Positions 1-10,499 are shown, numbered from the stretch's first letter. The stretch is DNA of 64,000 bases from Acanthosepion lycidas (GCA_963932145.1 OZ010588.1:96216841-96280840); one strand, 5' to 3'. Program-made: numbers and translations. Notes: generated from the letters alone by a model not told the origin.

Positions 1-120
1 TTTAGTTTGTTATATTCACATATATTTATACGCAAATACATCTCCGTTCTGCATCATGTGTTGGGCATGGCTGGAATTCGAGTTGACGACTTTCTATTTT
101 TAAAAGTCTTTCGAGACTCC

Positions 121-483
121 GTTACCATTTTTACCTCAGAAGCTCCGTTACCATTTTTACCTCAGCAGCTCCATTACTACTTTTACCTCAATAGCTCCGT
201 TAACACTATTACCTGAGCTGTTCCGTTACCACTATTAACTCAGCAGCTCTGTTATCACATTTACCTCAGCACCTCCGTTACCACTTTTACCTTAGCAGCT
301 GTGTTACCACTTTTACCCCAGCAGCTCTGTTACCACTTTTACCCCAGCAGCTCTGTTACCACTTTTACCCCAGCAGCTCTGTTACCACTTTTACCCCAGC
401 AGCTCTGTTACCACTTTTGCCTCAGCAGCTCTGTTACCACTTTTGCCTCAGCAGCTCTGTTACCACTTTTGCCTCAGCAGCGA
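121..483. repeat. 26-bp minisatellite
   Basis: About 14 head-to-tail copies of a 26-bp unit of the type AGCTCTGTTACCACTTTTAC plus CCCAGC. Copies at the left edge are more diverged (CCGTTACC, CTCAGC variants) and the 300-480 copies are nearly identical, which suggests recent expansion at the right end. Because 26 is not a multiple of 3, three units make a 26-residue repeating peptide, so the open frame through it is an artefact. Confidence 0.9.
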
Positions 484-1130
484 TAGCATTACGTATGTTT
501 AAATTTAGTCTCTATCCGACTGCTGTGGCGTAGGTTCCGTCTAGTGACATAGGTTTTGTCTTGCTTTTCTATAAATATTTTCATTGCAATGATCTTTCCT
601 CTTTGTTTCTTCGACAGAATCTAATTGTCCTACTATACTGTCACTATTAGAATTGAACTTTGGGTTAACATCTAGCTAGATGTCATCGTTTTCCCCTTGA
701 ACTAACTAGATGTATCCCAGAATTTAATTGTAATAGTTTCTTATCTCGAATTTCACTCTTGAGGATTTTCTTCCGCGTCCCTGACAGGTATAATCTTCAA
801 AAATATAAATGCTCCGTCGACAGCCATCGTCTGTCTTCCTGAATTGCATTCTTTTCTTGTGCTAACAACTTCTAATTCTCTGTCACGCTCAGTAACAACA
901 TTTGACGTAGTGGCTTTATTGCCTTTGTTTGAAGTGAAATGACAAAAGTAAAAATAAACTTAGATCTACAAATCTCTACAAAGCATCTCATTATTACAAA
1001 GCATCACATAATTACAAATAGTATTTGAACTCATCATTACAAATAACTTTGGCCTTGTGGTAACTACCACCTCCATTACATACACACAGTACATAGAAAT
1101 CGTGCGACAAGCATTCATTGGTTGATATCC
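484..1130. other. Intergenic, no gene recognised
   Basis: AT-rich unique-looking DNA. Short direct repeats of ATTACAAA occur around 980-1050. I see no coding potential, RNA gene or transposon end. Confidence 0.5.
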
Positions 1131-1144
1131 TCAAAACTAGCTCG

Positions 1145-1260
1145 CTGATTGGTCAATTCCGACCAATCAGATATCGTGCACGCGAGGAATGATATTTCCC
1201 GCTCACTAAGGTTGAGCCGATCACGTGATATCCAGCTTTATATAAACAAAACACGTGTAA
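1145..1260 (+). promoter_or_regulatory. Promoter-like cluster: CCAAT palindrome, two E-boxes, TATA
   Basis: CTGATTGGTC at 1145-1154 and GACCAATCAG at 1161-1170 form a perfect 10-bp inverted repeat, giving back-to-back CCAAT boxes. CACGTG occurs at 1222-1227 and 1252-1257, with a TATATAA box at 1239-1245 between them. The spacing resembles an RNA polymerase II promoter. No recognisable gene follows: the open frame at 1331-1594 (87 codons, low complexity, no known domain) is the only candidate. It could equally be a promoter in an old LTR or DNA transposon. The motifs are seen directly; promoter activity is inference. Confidence 0.35.
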
Positions 1261-1330
1261 GCTCTATCTCTTCGTTTCCTCGTCCATCTTTCTCCTTCCT
1301 GCCAATATGTAATCTTCAAGAGCTCCCGTC

Positions 1331-1594
1331 TTGACCATGCGGTCAGACGTTAAAGAACATTACCATTTCACGCAAGTACGAATTCTAAAATCTTTTCTGA
1401 ACTTTTACCAAGATTTACAACCCATATTTCCTAACATGTTAAAGGAACTTTATTCTTCTAAACTACAGTTTAATAATTACTTCATCTTTATGAGCTCAAG
1501 TACAAATATTTCCAAATCTAAGAGACAACTCATTCAAACCCTCAGCTTATATGCATGTACATCAAAACTAATAAATTCAATTGTTATGTTTTGA
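1331..1594 (+). CDS. Short hypothetical ORF, doubtful
   Basis: An 87-codon open frame starting about 85 bp after the TATA-like box. The product is rich in Ser, Lys, Leu, Ile and Asn, with no signal peptide, domain or repeat that I recognise. It is listed only because of the promoter-like cluster upstream. Codon usage is not distinguishable from the AT-rich background, so chance is the likeliest explanation. Confidence 0.12.
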   Translation: MTMRSDVKEHYHFTQVRILKSFLNFYQDLQPIFPNMLKELYSSKLQFNNYFIFMSSSTNISKSKRQLIQTLSLYACTSKLINSIVMF

Positions 1595-2048
1595 ATCATT
1601 ACATTCTTTTTTGTATTTTATAGTATATGCTATTTTACGTCAAATATAAATTCCATTGTGCACGCCATATTGGATAGTAACCTCCAGCATGTTTGCTTTC
1701 CTTAATCACGCCTTTCCTAGCCAAAGTTAAATATATGTAGTACCACACGCCTATAGCCTCAACAACTGTGACGTAATCCTGACGTAATAATGATGACCAA
1801 CCCTATATTTTTGGGGTATGATCCAGTAATTATATTGTCGTTCTTCTCTCGAACAATCTGAATTAAAGAAAAAACTATTGTATAAATTGTCGGTTGGGAA
1901 ACAAACCTTTATTATGAAAAATTGTGATTAAGTAATCAAAAAGAGTAACATAGATCTTCAACATATATCAGCTGAGGTGTTAGTAAAATTAACCCCAATT
2001 CTGAAGGAGACGCGTAAATAGATTTAATCAACAATTGTGTCTTGTTAC
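1595..2048. other. Intergenic DNA left of the gypsy element
   Basis: AT-rich sequence without a recognisable gene or repeat end. It is the target DNA into which the gypsy element inserted. Confidence 0.4.
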
Positions 2049-2053
2049 ATTTT

Positions 2054-2321
2054 TGTTGAAACTTGACTAATGCATGGAATAATAATGCAACACAAAATGT
2101 ACTTAGAACAAAATGTATTGAAAGAAGAAAGTGTACACAATATTTACATATAATCTTTTGTATATTCCTGGGAAGACCGTTCCTGGAGAATGTGTTGACT
2201 GACTCGCAGTCGGGCAGAGTCTCTGGTTGAATTTCTTGATTCCATCCCTCTCCTCCCGGTACCAACCATATTTATATGGTCGGTACTCCACTATGAAAAT
2301 TAGGTGGATCCTACCACAACA
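2054..2321 (-). repeat. 3' LTR of the gypsy element
   Basis: A 268-bp LTR without insertions, aligning end to end with the other LTR apart from the SINE present there. It contains a TATTTATAT stretch near 2268-2276 that could serve as an AT-rich promoter core. Confidence 0.92.
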
Positions 2322-2639
2322 CCCCACTCCCAAGCCTTGGAATCCCTTTTGGATTTCAAACTGGCTTCCTATATCGGTTGATGATTATGGCTATTTCTTT
2401 GTAGATCCATTTGCATACTTCATATGCATATGTCCATCCGCTTAATTTTAATATTTTTTCCGTTTTGGATTCACGTCCAATGGGTCCGTGAACTTTCGTT
2501 TCCTACCGGATCTTCTCGGTTCAGGAGTATTCTGCGGAGGTTCTGATTGAAACATATCATACATTACATCAATGAGATCTTCCTCCTCATCCGGTATACT
2601 CTCTTCATGCTCTAGAACGTAACATTTTTTAAGTTGGTT

Positions 2640-3901
2640 CTAGTGCATTTTATGAGTATTCTTCGGCCCTTTAATTATGTAAATCTGGTCACCGATTCTC
2701 TTGTCCACTATGCCTCGCTCCCAGAACTCAACGTCGTTTTTGTAGCACTTGAAAAGTACCTTCTCTCCGGAGGTGTATCTTTTTCTCGCTATATACATAG
2801 TATTCTTTACTCTATTTTTTCCTGGCAAAAGCTTGTCAAACACTGACTTAACTTTCCTAGCTAACATTAGTTCAGCTGGTGACATGTTTGAGTGTGTTCA
2901 CTGGTTTGGCTTGATTCTGTATACTTGTAGGAATTGCTGAAGCGCCTTTTCCATTGGAACTCCTGAGGCTTTCTTCAGCGCGCGCTTTAAAGTATCGACA
3001 AATCTTTCTGCGGCGTTGTCGTTATGTGGTTAATTTGATATAACTCACAAAATTCCTTAAATTCTTCAGCAGTGAATTGTGTACCATTGTCACTCACAAT
3101 ACACTCTGGCACACAAGACCGTGCAAATAGTTCATGCAAGAAAGTTGTTGTGTTATTGGACGTAGGCTTTTTGCAGCGTAGTACTTCCGGCCATTTTGTA
3201 AAACTATCTACCACTATTAAGTAGTAATAATCTTCTACTGGACCAGCGAAATCAATGTGTAACCTTGTCCACGGATGATCCGTCTTGGGCCATGGTTTGT
3301 GTACTATAGGTGGTACCTTAGCTGCTAACGCACACCCTTTACATCGATGAACCATGTTGGCGATATCCACATCCATTCCTTTCCCATATACAAAGCTTCG
3401 CATTAAGCTTTTTGTTCTATTAACCCCCGGGTGACCCATATGAGAGTCCCGTAGTATTCTTTTCTGCAACATTTTTGGTACTACTACTCTCTCACCATAT
3501 AATAAAAATCCGTCACAAATTGAATAAATCTCCTGCACTTTTTGGTCATTTGCTACCATTTTGCTTTTTATTTCTAAAATGAAATCATCGCTTTCAGCTT
3601 GTTTTTTGATTTCCTTTGATGTAACCGGTAGCTCTCTTAAATTGTTGTTTAGCATGCTTTTCACCTCATAATCTGCTCTGATATTTGCAATAATTGATTC
3701 TTCAAATCTTTCTTCTTGACTCGGTACGAGTCTTGATAAAGTATCCGCATGAATTATATTTTTGGATGATAGGTGCTTTATGTGAAAATCATAATTGAGA
3801 AGAATGGTTCCCCATCTCAACAGACGATTTTCCGTATAAATGGGTAACCCTTTCTTTGAACCAAAAATAGTGATCAGAAATTTATGATACGTTTCTAGCA
3901 T
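2640..3901 (-). pseudogene. Gypsy pol, RNase H tail and integrase (broken)
   Basis: The integrase part of pol. At 3901-2987 the frame starts in the RNase H/connection region and runs through the zinc-binding H-H-C-C segment (GHPGVNRT... HRCKGC) and the catalytic core, where the DDE motif starts are visible as LHIDFAGP and IVSDNGTQF. The frame is lost near 3010 and resumes in another frame at 2885-2640, which carries MSPAELMLAR and the KYTSGEKVL-type C-terminal domain. The integrase would insert the cDNA. The N-terminal zinc site and the first two acidic residues look preserved; the break lies between the catalytic core and C-terminal domain. Confidence 0.88.
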
Positions 3902-5720
3902 AAAATTTTGTTATGGCAAAATTGATACTCAGCGCCTCTCTTTCGATCTGTGAGTAACTTCTTTCTCCTGGGAGTAAAGTTCTCGAAGCATGTGCAATTG
4001 GTTTTCTAGAACTATCTGGCATTATGTGTTGAATACACGCTCCTATACCGTATGAACTGGCGTCACTTGCCACTACAATATCAAGTTTTGGATTGTAATG
4101 GGTTAAAAAGAGGTCGGATGTAAGCATTTTCTTTATTTCATCAAAGGCTTTCTGACATTCTACCGTCCATTCCCATGCCTTTTCTTTTTTTAGTAGTTCA
4201 TTCAACGGAGCTCTTACATTGTACATTCCTTTAATGAACGCTTGATAATAATTTTCGAGCCCCAGAAAACTCTGTAGCATCGCCACATTAGTGGGCGTCG
4301 GCATGTCTCTAATCGCAATGGACCTTTCCGGATCTGGAAATCTGCCATTTTTGTTGATTATGTGACCTAAATACTTAATTTCCTCCAAACCAAATTCGCA
4401 CTTTGACTCTTTTACTTAAAATCCAAAGTCCTGAATCTTTTTAAATACTTGATTGAGATGCTCTCGATGTTCGTCGACGGTTGCGCTCCTTACTATGATG
4501 TCGTCTAAGTAGGCGCACGCAAAGTCTAAATCATTCAACATGACGTCCATAGCTTGTTGAAAAATGGCTGGTGCCACTTTAATACCAAAAGGAAGCCTGT
4601 TGTACTTGAATAACCCTCTATGCGTGTTTATCCCTAGTAACTTCGAACATTCCTCTTCGACGGGAATTTGGAGATAGGCATCTGATAAGTCGATTCTTGA
4701 AAATATAACTCCACCATTTAGCTTGTTAAAAATCTCCTCCGGACTCGGTAACGGGTAATGGTAGTCCTTGATTACCGAGTTCAACCCTGTCGAAAAATCA
4801 ACACAGACTCTGATTTGGCTTGATTTCTTTTTTATGCACACAATCGGCGCAGCCCATGAATTAGATTCTACTTTCGAAATAATTCCCATTTTTTCCAACC
4901 TATCAAGATCTTCGTTAAATTTCTCTACACTTGCGAAAGGCACGTTACGTTTCTTTTTAAAAATTGGCATAGTATTTTCCATTAATTCAAATTTAGCTTC
5001 AAACTTGTTACATCTTCCAAGACCAGGTGTAAAGGTTTCCGGAAACTTTTTCTTTAATTCATCTTTAATGTCCTGTCTTGTTTGCGTATTACTTCCTTCT
5101 TTTCTGCAGAATGAGTTTAACGGTTTATCCCACAATTCGAATGTTTCAATAAAATCTGTACCCATCAAGTTGTCTCCATGTTTCAGAATGAACACCTTTA
5201 TTTTTTTAACGATCCCGTTTAATTTCATGGGGAGTACAACCTCGCCTTCGAAGTTAATTTGCTTTCCAGTTACCGTTCGAGCGCGTTTCGTTGACTTCAT
5301 TATTGTAGGCCTTTTTAAAATTTTCCATGTTTTATAGTTCATTATTGTTAAATCTGAACCCGAATCGAGTTGAAATTTGATATTCTTTTTAAATATTTCA
5401 GTCGTCACATATTTCTTCAAATCTCTATCTGATTTGATATTCGAATTTGTTTGTTTAATTCGGCTATTGAATTTTTTCGTTTTACAACACGATCCTTTGT
5501 GTCCATTCTTGTGGCACACGAAACATTTCTTATTTCTATATGGGCAATTTACCTCCCAGTGTCTTTCGTTGCAACGTCTGCAATTATATGGTGGAACCTT
5601 TTTTTCCTCCTCGTTCTTCTTATTTAATTTTTCTTGTCTATTTTTAAAATACGCCGAATTTTTACTCCAATTTTTTTCTGATGGGTAATTTGACTGTTTT
5701 TTATTTTTTAATATGACCAA
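3882..5720 (-). pseudogene. Gypsy pol, zinc knuckles, protease, RT and RNase H (broken)
   Basis: The frame at 5720-4416 has two CCHC-type segments (CRRCNERHWEVNC, CFVCHKNGHKGSC), the aspartic protease site LDSGSDLTIMN, and the RT domain with LPFGIKVAPAIFQQAM and the polymerase motif YLDDIIV. A TAA codon at about 4414-4416 interrupts it; the same frame continues to 3882 with the RT thumb, then RNase H with VASDASSYGIGAC. A frameshift around 3890 separates it from the integrase portion. Together these domains would process the polyprotein and copy RNA into DNA. The single stop and one frameshift are the main defects in this section. Confidence 0.9.
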
Positions 5721-5854
5721 TGCTAGCTTCTTCGATTTTTTGAGACTCTTTCTTTAAACTTACGGCCCGCTGACACTCCTCTGCTAACTTTTTCAGGGTA
5801 AGGTTTTGTTCAGATTCGAGTTTAGACAAAACTCTACGTCTTATGTCGGCACTC

Positions 5855-6260
5855 TTACTGTCCTTGTCCTTGAGCAAAAATTAAACACTTAAATTCTTCC
5901 ACCGTAATCTCTGCCAATCTGAAATTGTCACAATGTCTATTCACTATAGATGCATATGTTAGATAATCCTGATCGTCGGATTTAGCGACATTCATGGATA
6001 ACCATCGCTTATGCCAAAGCGACATATTTGCTCCAAACAGCTCCTTTAGCAATTTCACTGTTTCCGATAATTCCAATTAATTCGTTCTTCTCGGTAGAAT
6101 AAAATCTACAAATTTGCTATGTTCTGCTGTACCTAGCGGTCTTAGTAATAGACTGACTTTTCTTGAATTCGACCAGTTTTCACAGTCTGTGTAGAAAATA
6201 TCTTCATATCGTTTAAAGTACGCTTAAACGTTTTTTCTTCGTCTGGCACAAAGTTGAAAG
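5855..6260 (-). pseudogene. Gypsy gag core (frameshifted)
   Basis: Reading the minus strand gives a capsid-like segment in more than one frame: an RYEDIF-type stretch, a KVSLLLR-type stretch, then ELSETVKLLKELFG and LTYASIVNRHCDNF with FKCLIFAQG at the end. This resembles the gag segment preceding K02A2.6-like gypsy polyproteins (the DUF7083-like region, from memory). A homologous stretch occurs in the plus-strand relic at 13310-13460, which supports common descent. Confidence 0.7.
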
Positions 6261-6353
6261 TTCCCAGCGAATTAAATATGGTGTTATTAGAATATGAAGA
6301 ATTTCCCTCATTTGCCTGATTGTTGTTTAATTTCTCCAGTGTTAACTTTTGAA

Positions 6354-6759
6354 TTTCTAAAACCTTGATCTGGATTTCTTCCTGTTTTCCCAGTCTTTCC
6401 TCTTGCTTTTCTTGATATTTTTGGTGTCTTTCATCTTGCTTTTCTTGATATTTTTGGTGTCTTTCATCTTGCTTTTCTTGATATTTTTGGTGTCTTTCCT
6501 CTTGCTTTTCTTGATATTTTTGGTGTCTTTCCTCTTGCTATTCTTGATATTTTTGGTGTCTTTCATCTTGCTTTTCTTGATATTTTTGGTGTCTTTCATC
6601 TTGCTTTTCTTGATATTTTTGGTGTGCTATCTGTTGTTCCCTTATTAATAAGGCAAACTGTTCATTTTGACGTGGCTGACTCAACTGCTGGGATTTGAAT
6701 AATTCAGATATGACTTTGGATAATTCACCCATCTTTAGCTGATAGTGTTCATGCAACAA
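6354..6759 (-). pseudogene. Gypsy gag N-terminus with 11-residue coiled-coil repeat
   Basis: The frame starts at 6759 (MLHEHYQLKMGELSK) and runs into about seven copies of an 11-residue unit KYQEKQDERHQ. The charged, heptad-poor repeat is predicted to be a long helix or coiled coil. At 6538-6540 one unit has TAG where the others have AAG, a single-base nonsense change. The 33-bp repeat at DNA level lies at about 6395-6630. Repeat-unit expansion in the N-terminal gag is unusual and could be copy-specific. Confidence 0.75.
6395..6630. repeat. 33-bp tandem repeat inside gag
   Basis: About seven copies of a 33-bp unit containing CTTGATATTTTTGGTGTCTT. Being a multiple of three it keeps the gag frame. 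Units differ by single bases such as TCATC versus TCCTC. Confidence 0.9.
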
Positions 6760-7377
6760 GAATATACCTTTAATTTGTGTATCTATGGATATATTATAAA
6801 AGCTGACCAGAAAAATCGAAAAAACTTACGACTTTTTTATTTATATGTCTTGCTTTTACATTCAAGCCCGTGATAATCAACTTTGGTATTTTTTTTTTTT
6901 CCGTTCGCGTATTTCAATGACAAATATCTGTTTTTTATTATCAGAGATAAATTCGTCACTATAAAATATTGTTGAGCAAAAAAAGAAAAAAAAAAAAAAA
7001 CTTTTTTAAAGTTCGTTACCTTTCAAAATCGACACGGTGTATTTGTGCGCCTTTTAATTCCATGCACGTTTTTGTAGTCGGACAGTTTTTTTAACGGGTG
7101 TCTCGTTGTAGATAACTTTTTCAATTTAAAATTACCGTTATTCGTTTACGACACCTTTCAATTGTTTTTGAGTGAACATTCCTTATGCTTAGTCGTCCTT
7201 TAACGATTTCTAAATATCCAGAAATTCAGAATCCTTCGCCGTTCCGTTAGATGTTGGACTTTTAAATAATATTTTTTTCCTTCAGCCTGGGTTCTTCAAT
7301 GACTTGTCCCAAATATTGAAAGCTATCAATTATTAATTCTTTTTTTTTTCGTATGGTTCTTTCTACCTCGTCGCCAT

Positions 7378-7894
7378 TGTTGAAACTTGACTAATGCATG
7401 GAATAATAATGCAACACAAAATGTACTTAGAACAAAATGTATTGAAACAAGAAAGTGTACACAATATTTACATATAGTCTTTTGTATATTCCTGGGAAGA
7501 CCGTTCCTGGAGAATGTGTTGACTGAGTCGCAGTAGGGCAGAGTCTCTGGTTGAATCTCTTGATTCCTGTATTTATCAATCCACCCACAAGGATCGAATG
7601 TGGCACAAGGCCGTTTTAATGTGGCTATCCCCGAGCCCGTAGGCTCGGCCAAAAATATGGCCTTTCTGAAACCGCCTAGACGGGTTCAGGCCCTGTCAAC
7701 CTCCCCGGACGAAACCTAGCCCTTCGGCAAAGCCTCGTCCGGGTTCCCCTCTGTTAATGCAGAGAGTTCGACAGTCGCCGAGAGTCTGTCTCTCGGTCTC
7801 AGAATCTTTTGATTCCTTCCCTCTCTTCCCGGTACCAACCATATTTATATGGTCGGTACTCCACTATGCAAATTAGGTGGATCCTACCACAACA
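7378..7894 (-). repeat. 5' LTR of the gypsy element, with SINE insertion
   Basis: The LTR is 517 bp instead of 268 because a 234-bp SINE-like repeat plus its target duplication sits at about 7568-7816. Outside the insertion it matches the 3' LTR except for scattered substitutions. Confidence 0.92.
7568..7801 (-). mobile_element. GC-rich SINE-like repeat inserted in the LTR
   Basis: The insertion is bounded by an imperfect 15-bp target duplication, GAATCTCTTGATTCC at 7553-7567 and GAATCTTTTGATTCC at 7802-7816. The other LTR has a single copy of this site, so the empty site is visible in the same window. The repeat carries GTGGCACAAGGCCG near its left end, GGCTCGGCCAAAAATAT, and CCCTTCGGCAAAGCCTCGTC. 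Relatives are at 58.15-58.86 kb (plus) and 60.89-61.09 kb (minus). Strand is set so that it matches the plus-strand copies at 58 kb. Confidence 0.85.
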
Positions 7895-7949
7895 ATTTTA
7901 AAATTATTATGGACTCTACTGTAATTTATCCTCAATAGGATAATATTGT

Positions 7950-7988
7950 CACAATATGTGTAGGTTTATGTATGTATATGTCTATTTA

Positions 7989-8035
<47 letters not shown>

Positions 8036-8160
8036 ATATATATGGATATGTATATATGTATATGTGTATGTTTATGTCTCCGTTTGTATGGATTTCGTAT
8101 ATATGGATATGTATATGTGTATATATGTATATGTGTATGTTTATGTCTCCGTTTGTATGG

Positions 8161-8202
<42 letters not shown>

Positions 8203-8455
8203 TGTGTTTGTATATGTATTTGTATATATGTATGTTTAAGTTTATATATGCATATATATACATACATATATTTGTGTATATGTATATATATATATGTATA
8301 TATGTGTATATATGTATATATGTGTATGTATGTATATATATTTATATTGGTTTGTTTACTTTTTTAAGTTGCTGTGTAGGTTGATATTTTTATGCTTGCT
8401 TCTGAATGTGTATATATGCATATGTGTATGCGTATGTGTATGTGTGTATATGTGA

Positions 8456-8502
<47 letters not shown>

Positions 8503-8620
8503 TGTGTGTGTTGTATATGTATATATGTGTGTATATGTTTGTCTATAGGTTGGCTTTACTGCACTTCGGCCTGTAGAGATGAATGTGTGTACACTGTACA
8601 CATATATTTGTAGGTAGTTC
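7950..8620. repeat. (AT)n and TATG/TGTA low-complexity block
   Basis: Pure (AT)n at about 7994-8033, 8166-8199 and 8459-8499, embedded in TATG-rich sequence. A duplicated segment GTGTATGTTTATGTCTCCGT occurs at both 8060 and 8130. Open frames here encode only Tyr/Ile/Met/Val runs. Confidence 0.95.
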
Positions 8621-8819
8621 TTGTTTTCTTTCACCTAATGTACAACGAGGCGTATATAGACATATATGAAATATATACTTTTATATATATTTGTGTGTTT
8701 GGAATTTTTGTTTTTTATATATTAGATGATGTTATTTTTATACGTATATACCTGTTTTAATCGCCTTTCTTTCTCTATTGTTTGTTTCTCTGTTCTATTA
8801 GATCATTTTTATCTATGTA

Positions 8820-8899
8820 TTAGGTTGGTGCAAAAATAATTTCGTTTTCTCACATAGTAACATATGTTAGAAAACGAAATTATTTTTGCACCAACCTAA
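8820..8899. mobile_element. 80-bp mariner-derived MITE
   Basis: The ends are TTAGGTTGGTGCAAAAATAA and its inverted copy, forming about 30-bp terminal inverted repeats with a very short centre. TA dinucleotides at 8818-8819 and 8900-8901 are the target duplication. The termini resemble the cecropia-type mariner ends of human Hsmar1 and its MITE MADE1, which is also about 80 bp. No coding capacity; mobilised in trans by a mariner transposase. Confidence 0.92.
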
Positions 8900-8931
8900 T
8901 ATATTTGTCCGTATGGGTTACATTTTAATAA

Positions 8932-9640
8932 GTGGTTAGAATTCGTTTAATAACACCTTCAATCTTGAATATTTCTTCGATGTTGTATCGGAGTGTCTAT
9001 GTCAATGTATGTGGGTGTATGTATGTGTCTTTATCGGTGTCTGTGTGTATGGTAACTTGCGTGCACTTTTCATTGCGTATTCGTATGATTTTAATTTTTT
9101 CTTTTTTTGTAAAAGGTCGTGGAAATATTTCCTGTCTCGTCACTTTTTTGAATGTGTATATATCTAAATATGTCTGCGTGCTTATGTATCTGATTGTGTC
9201 TGTATTGTCTTTCGCAAGATGTCATAATCCCATGCCTACATTTGTATCCATGTTGTCATTAAGTTAAGAGCAGTTGATCTTAACGATTATTCCAACGTAA
9301 TTTCTATAGAAAAAAATGAACAGAATTACAAATGTATTTTTCTTTTTTCCTCAATAACTTTAAAATTTTAAACTTAATATAGATTAAATTTGCATTTTAA
9401 AATGGGTAGTTTTTAATTTTAATTTCAAATTTGATCATACAATTTAATACTTATTAGTTAGAATAAATTATATTTTAGTATAACCCCAACTTTAAAGCTT
9501 TTAAAAGCTATTATAACCTTACTTCGTTGTCAAGTTTTTTGAATTCTCGTATACTTGTATTTTTAATGGTCTTTCCAGCTCATGTAACAGCATTTACCCT
9601 TACGAGGGGTGGTTAATTAATTTGAACCTTTTGAAACCTT
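8932..9640. other. Intergenic, AT-rich
   Basis: TGTG-rich patch at about 9000-9060 then AT-rich DNA. The frame at 8932-9267 shows no recognisable domain. No transposon end is evident. Confidence 0.4.
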
Positions 9641-9848
9641 TGTTCTAAAATCTACATTCAACATCATCACTTGATAAGACACCAGAGGTATTGAAACAAA
9701 ATGGCTATTTTTGTAGTGATTTTATGACATATTTATGTTAGAATTTTTAAATAAATAATCATATTCGCTCTACTCAGTATTGAGCACTCTTTTAAGAATA
9801 GTAATTTTTGGTTATTGAAATTTATTCCGTATAATCCAATCCTATAGT

Positions 9849-9904
<56 letters not shown>

Positions 9905-10127
9905 CAAGTGACGATGTTGAATGTTGTCATTCAACATCGTCACTTGATAAGACACCAGGGGTGTTGAAATAAAATGGCTATTTTTGTAGTGATTTTATAT
10001 CATATTTATGTTATAAAATTTTTTTAAATAAATAATTTTATCGGGTCTACTTTGTATTGAGCACTCTTTTAAGAATAGTAATTGTTGGTTATTGAAATTC
10101 TTTCCGTATACACCAATCATATACTTG

Positions 10128-10190
<63 letters not shown>

Positions 10191-10250
10191 AAATATATTT
10201 TTAAGGTATGCTGTTTGTATTGGTTAAAGTTCTCAATATCAGGGATAAAA
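9640..10250. repeat. Tandemly duplicated (AT)n-associated repeat, two copies
   Basis: A segment of about 250 bp beginning near CATTCAACATC(A/G)TCACTTG is present at about 9656-9900 and again at 9928-10190. The two copies share TAAGACACCAG, AAATGGCTATTTTTGTAGTG, GAGCACTCTTTTAAGAATAG and a following (AT)n tract. After the second tract comes TTTTTAAGGTATG and TATTGGTTAAAGT, which also follow the tract at 20053-20080. The unit is therefore a dispersed family with (AT)n inside it. Confidence 0.8.
9901..9950. repeat. Perfect 23-bp inverted repeat (hairpin)
   Basis: Arms at 9901-9923 and 9928-9950 are exact reverse complements around a TTGT loop. It lies directly between an (AT)n tract and the second repeat copy. 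Confidence 0.93.
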
Positions 10251-10274
10251 CGTAAGTAAATATAAAAGTGGACG

Positions 10275-10470
10275 ATGATTGCGCGCTCGTGTGTGTGTGT
10301 ATGTTTGTGTGTGTGTATGTTTGGTGGGGGCGCACGTATGTGTGTGCGTGAGTCTGCGCATTCACCCGAGCGCGTGTATGCGTTCGGGAGAGCGTGTATG
10401 TACGCACGTCTATGTATGGGTGTTTGCGTATGTGTTTGTGTGTCTGCGCGCACGTGTGTCTGTGTGTCAC
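10275..10470. repeat. GTGT/CGCG-rich low-complexity block
   Basis: Alternating purine-pyrimidine sequence rich in TGTG and GCGCG. The open frames on both strands are composition artefacts. Confidence 0.75.
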
Positions 10471-10499
10471 CGGATATGATTTTTGAAAAACGATATGAA

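Larger units (their letters stand above)
2054..7894 (-). mobile_element. Ty3/gypsy LTR retrotransposon, complete structure, coding region broken
   Basis: A 5.8-kb element on the minus strand with two LTRs starting TGTTG and ending CAACA, flanked by a perfect 5-bp duplication ATTTT at 2049-2053 and 7895-7899. In element orientation the order is 5' LTR (7894-7378), a putative primer-binding region beginning ATGGCGACGAGG, gag, zinc knuckles, aspartic protease, reverse transcriptase, RNase H, integrase, a G-rich polypurine tract just inside the 3' LTR (near 2330-2322) and the 3' LTR (2321-2054). The protease-RT-RNase H-integrase order is that of Ty3/gypsy. Several stops and frameshifts make it non-autonomous. 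The LTRs differ at roughly eight sites over 268 bp by eye, so the insertion is not very old. Gag resembles the core found next to K02A2.6-like gypsy polyproteins; the clade is an inference. Confidence 0.93.

Noticed and set aside
4768-5337. A 189-codon plus-strand frame
   Set aside because: It lies antisense to the gypsy protease and RT region, whose motifs are clear on the minus strand.
6403-6648. Leu/Phe-rich plus-strand frame resembling a membrane protein
   Set aside because: It is the complement of the 33-bp gag repeat; hydrophobicity is an artefact.
7956-8384. Open frames rich in Tyr, Ile, Met and Val, on both strands
   Set aside because: Translated (AT)n and TATG low-complexity DNA; no codon bias or domain. 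The same applies to the frames over the other AT tracts, for example 17412-17814, 43873-44464 and 62370-62589.
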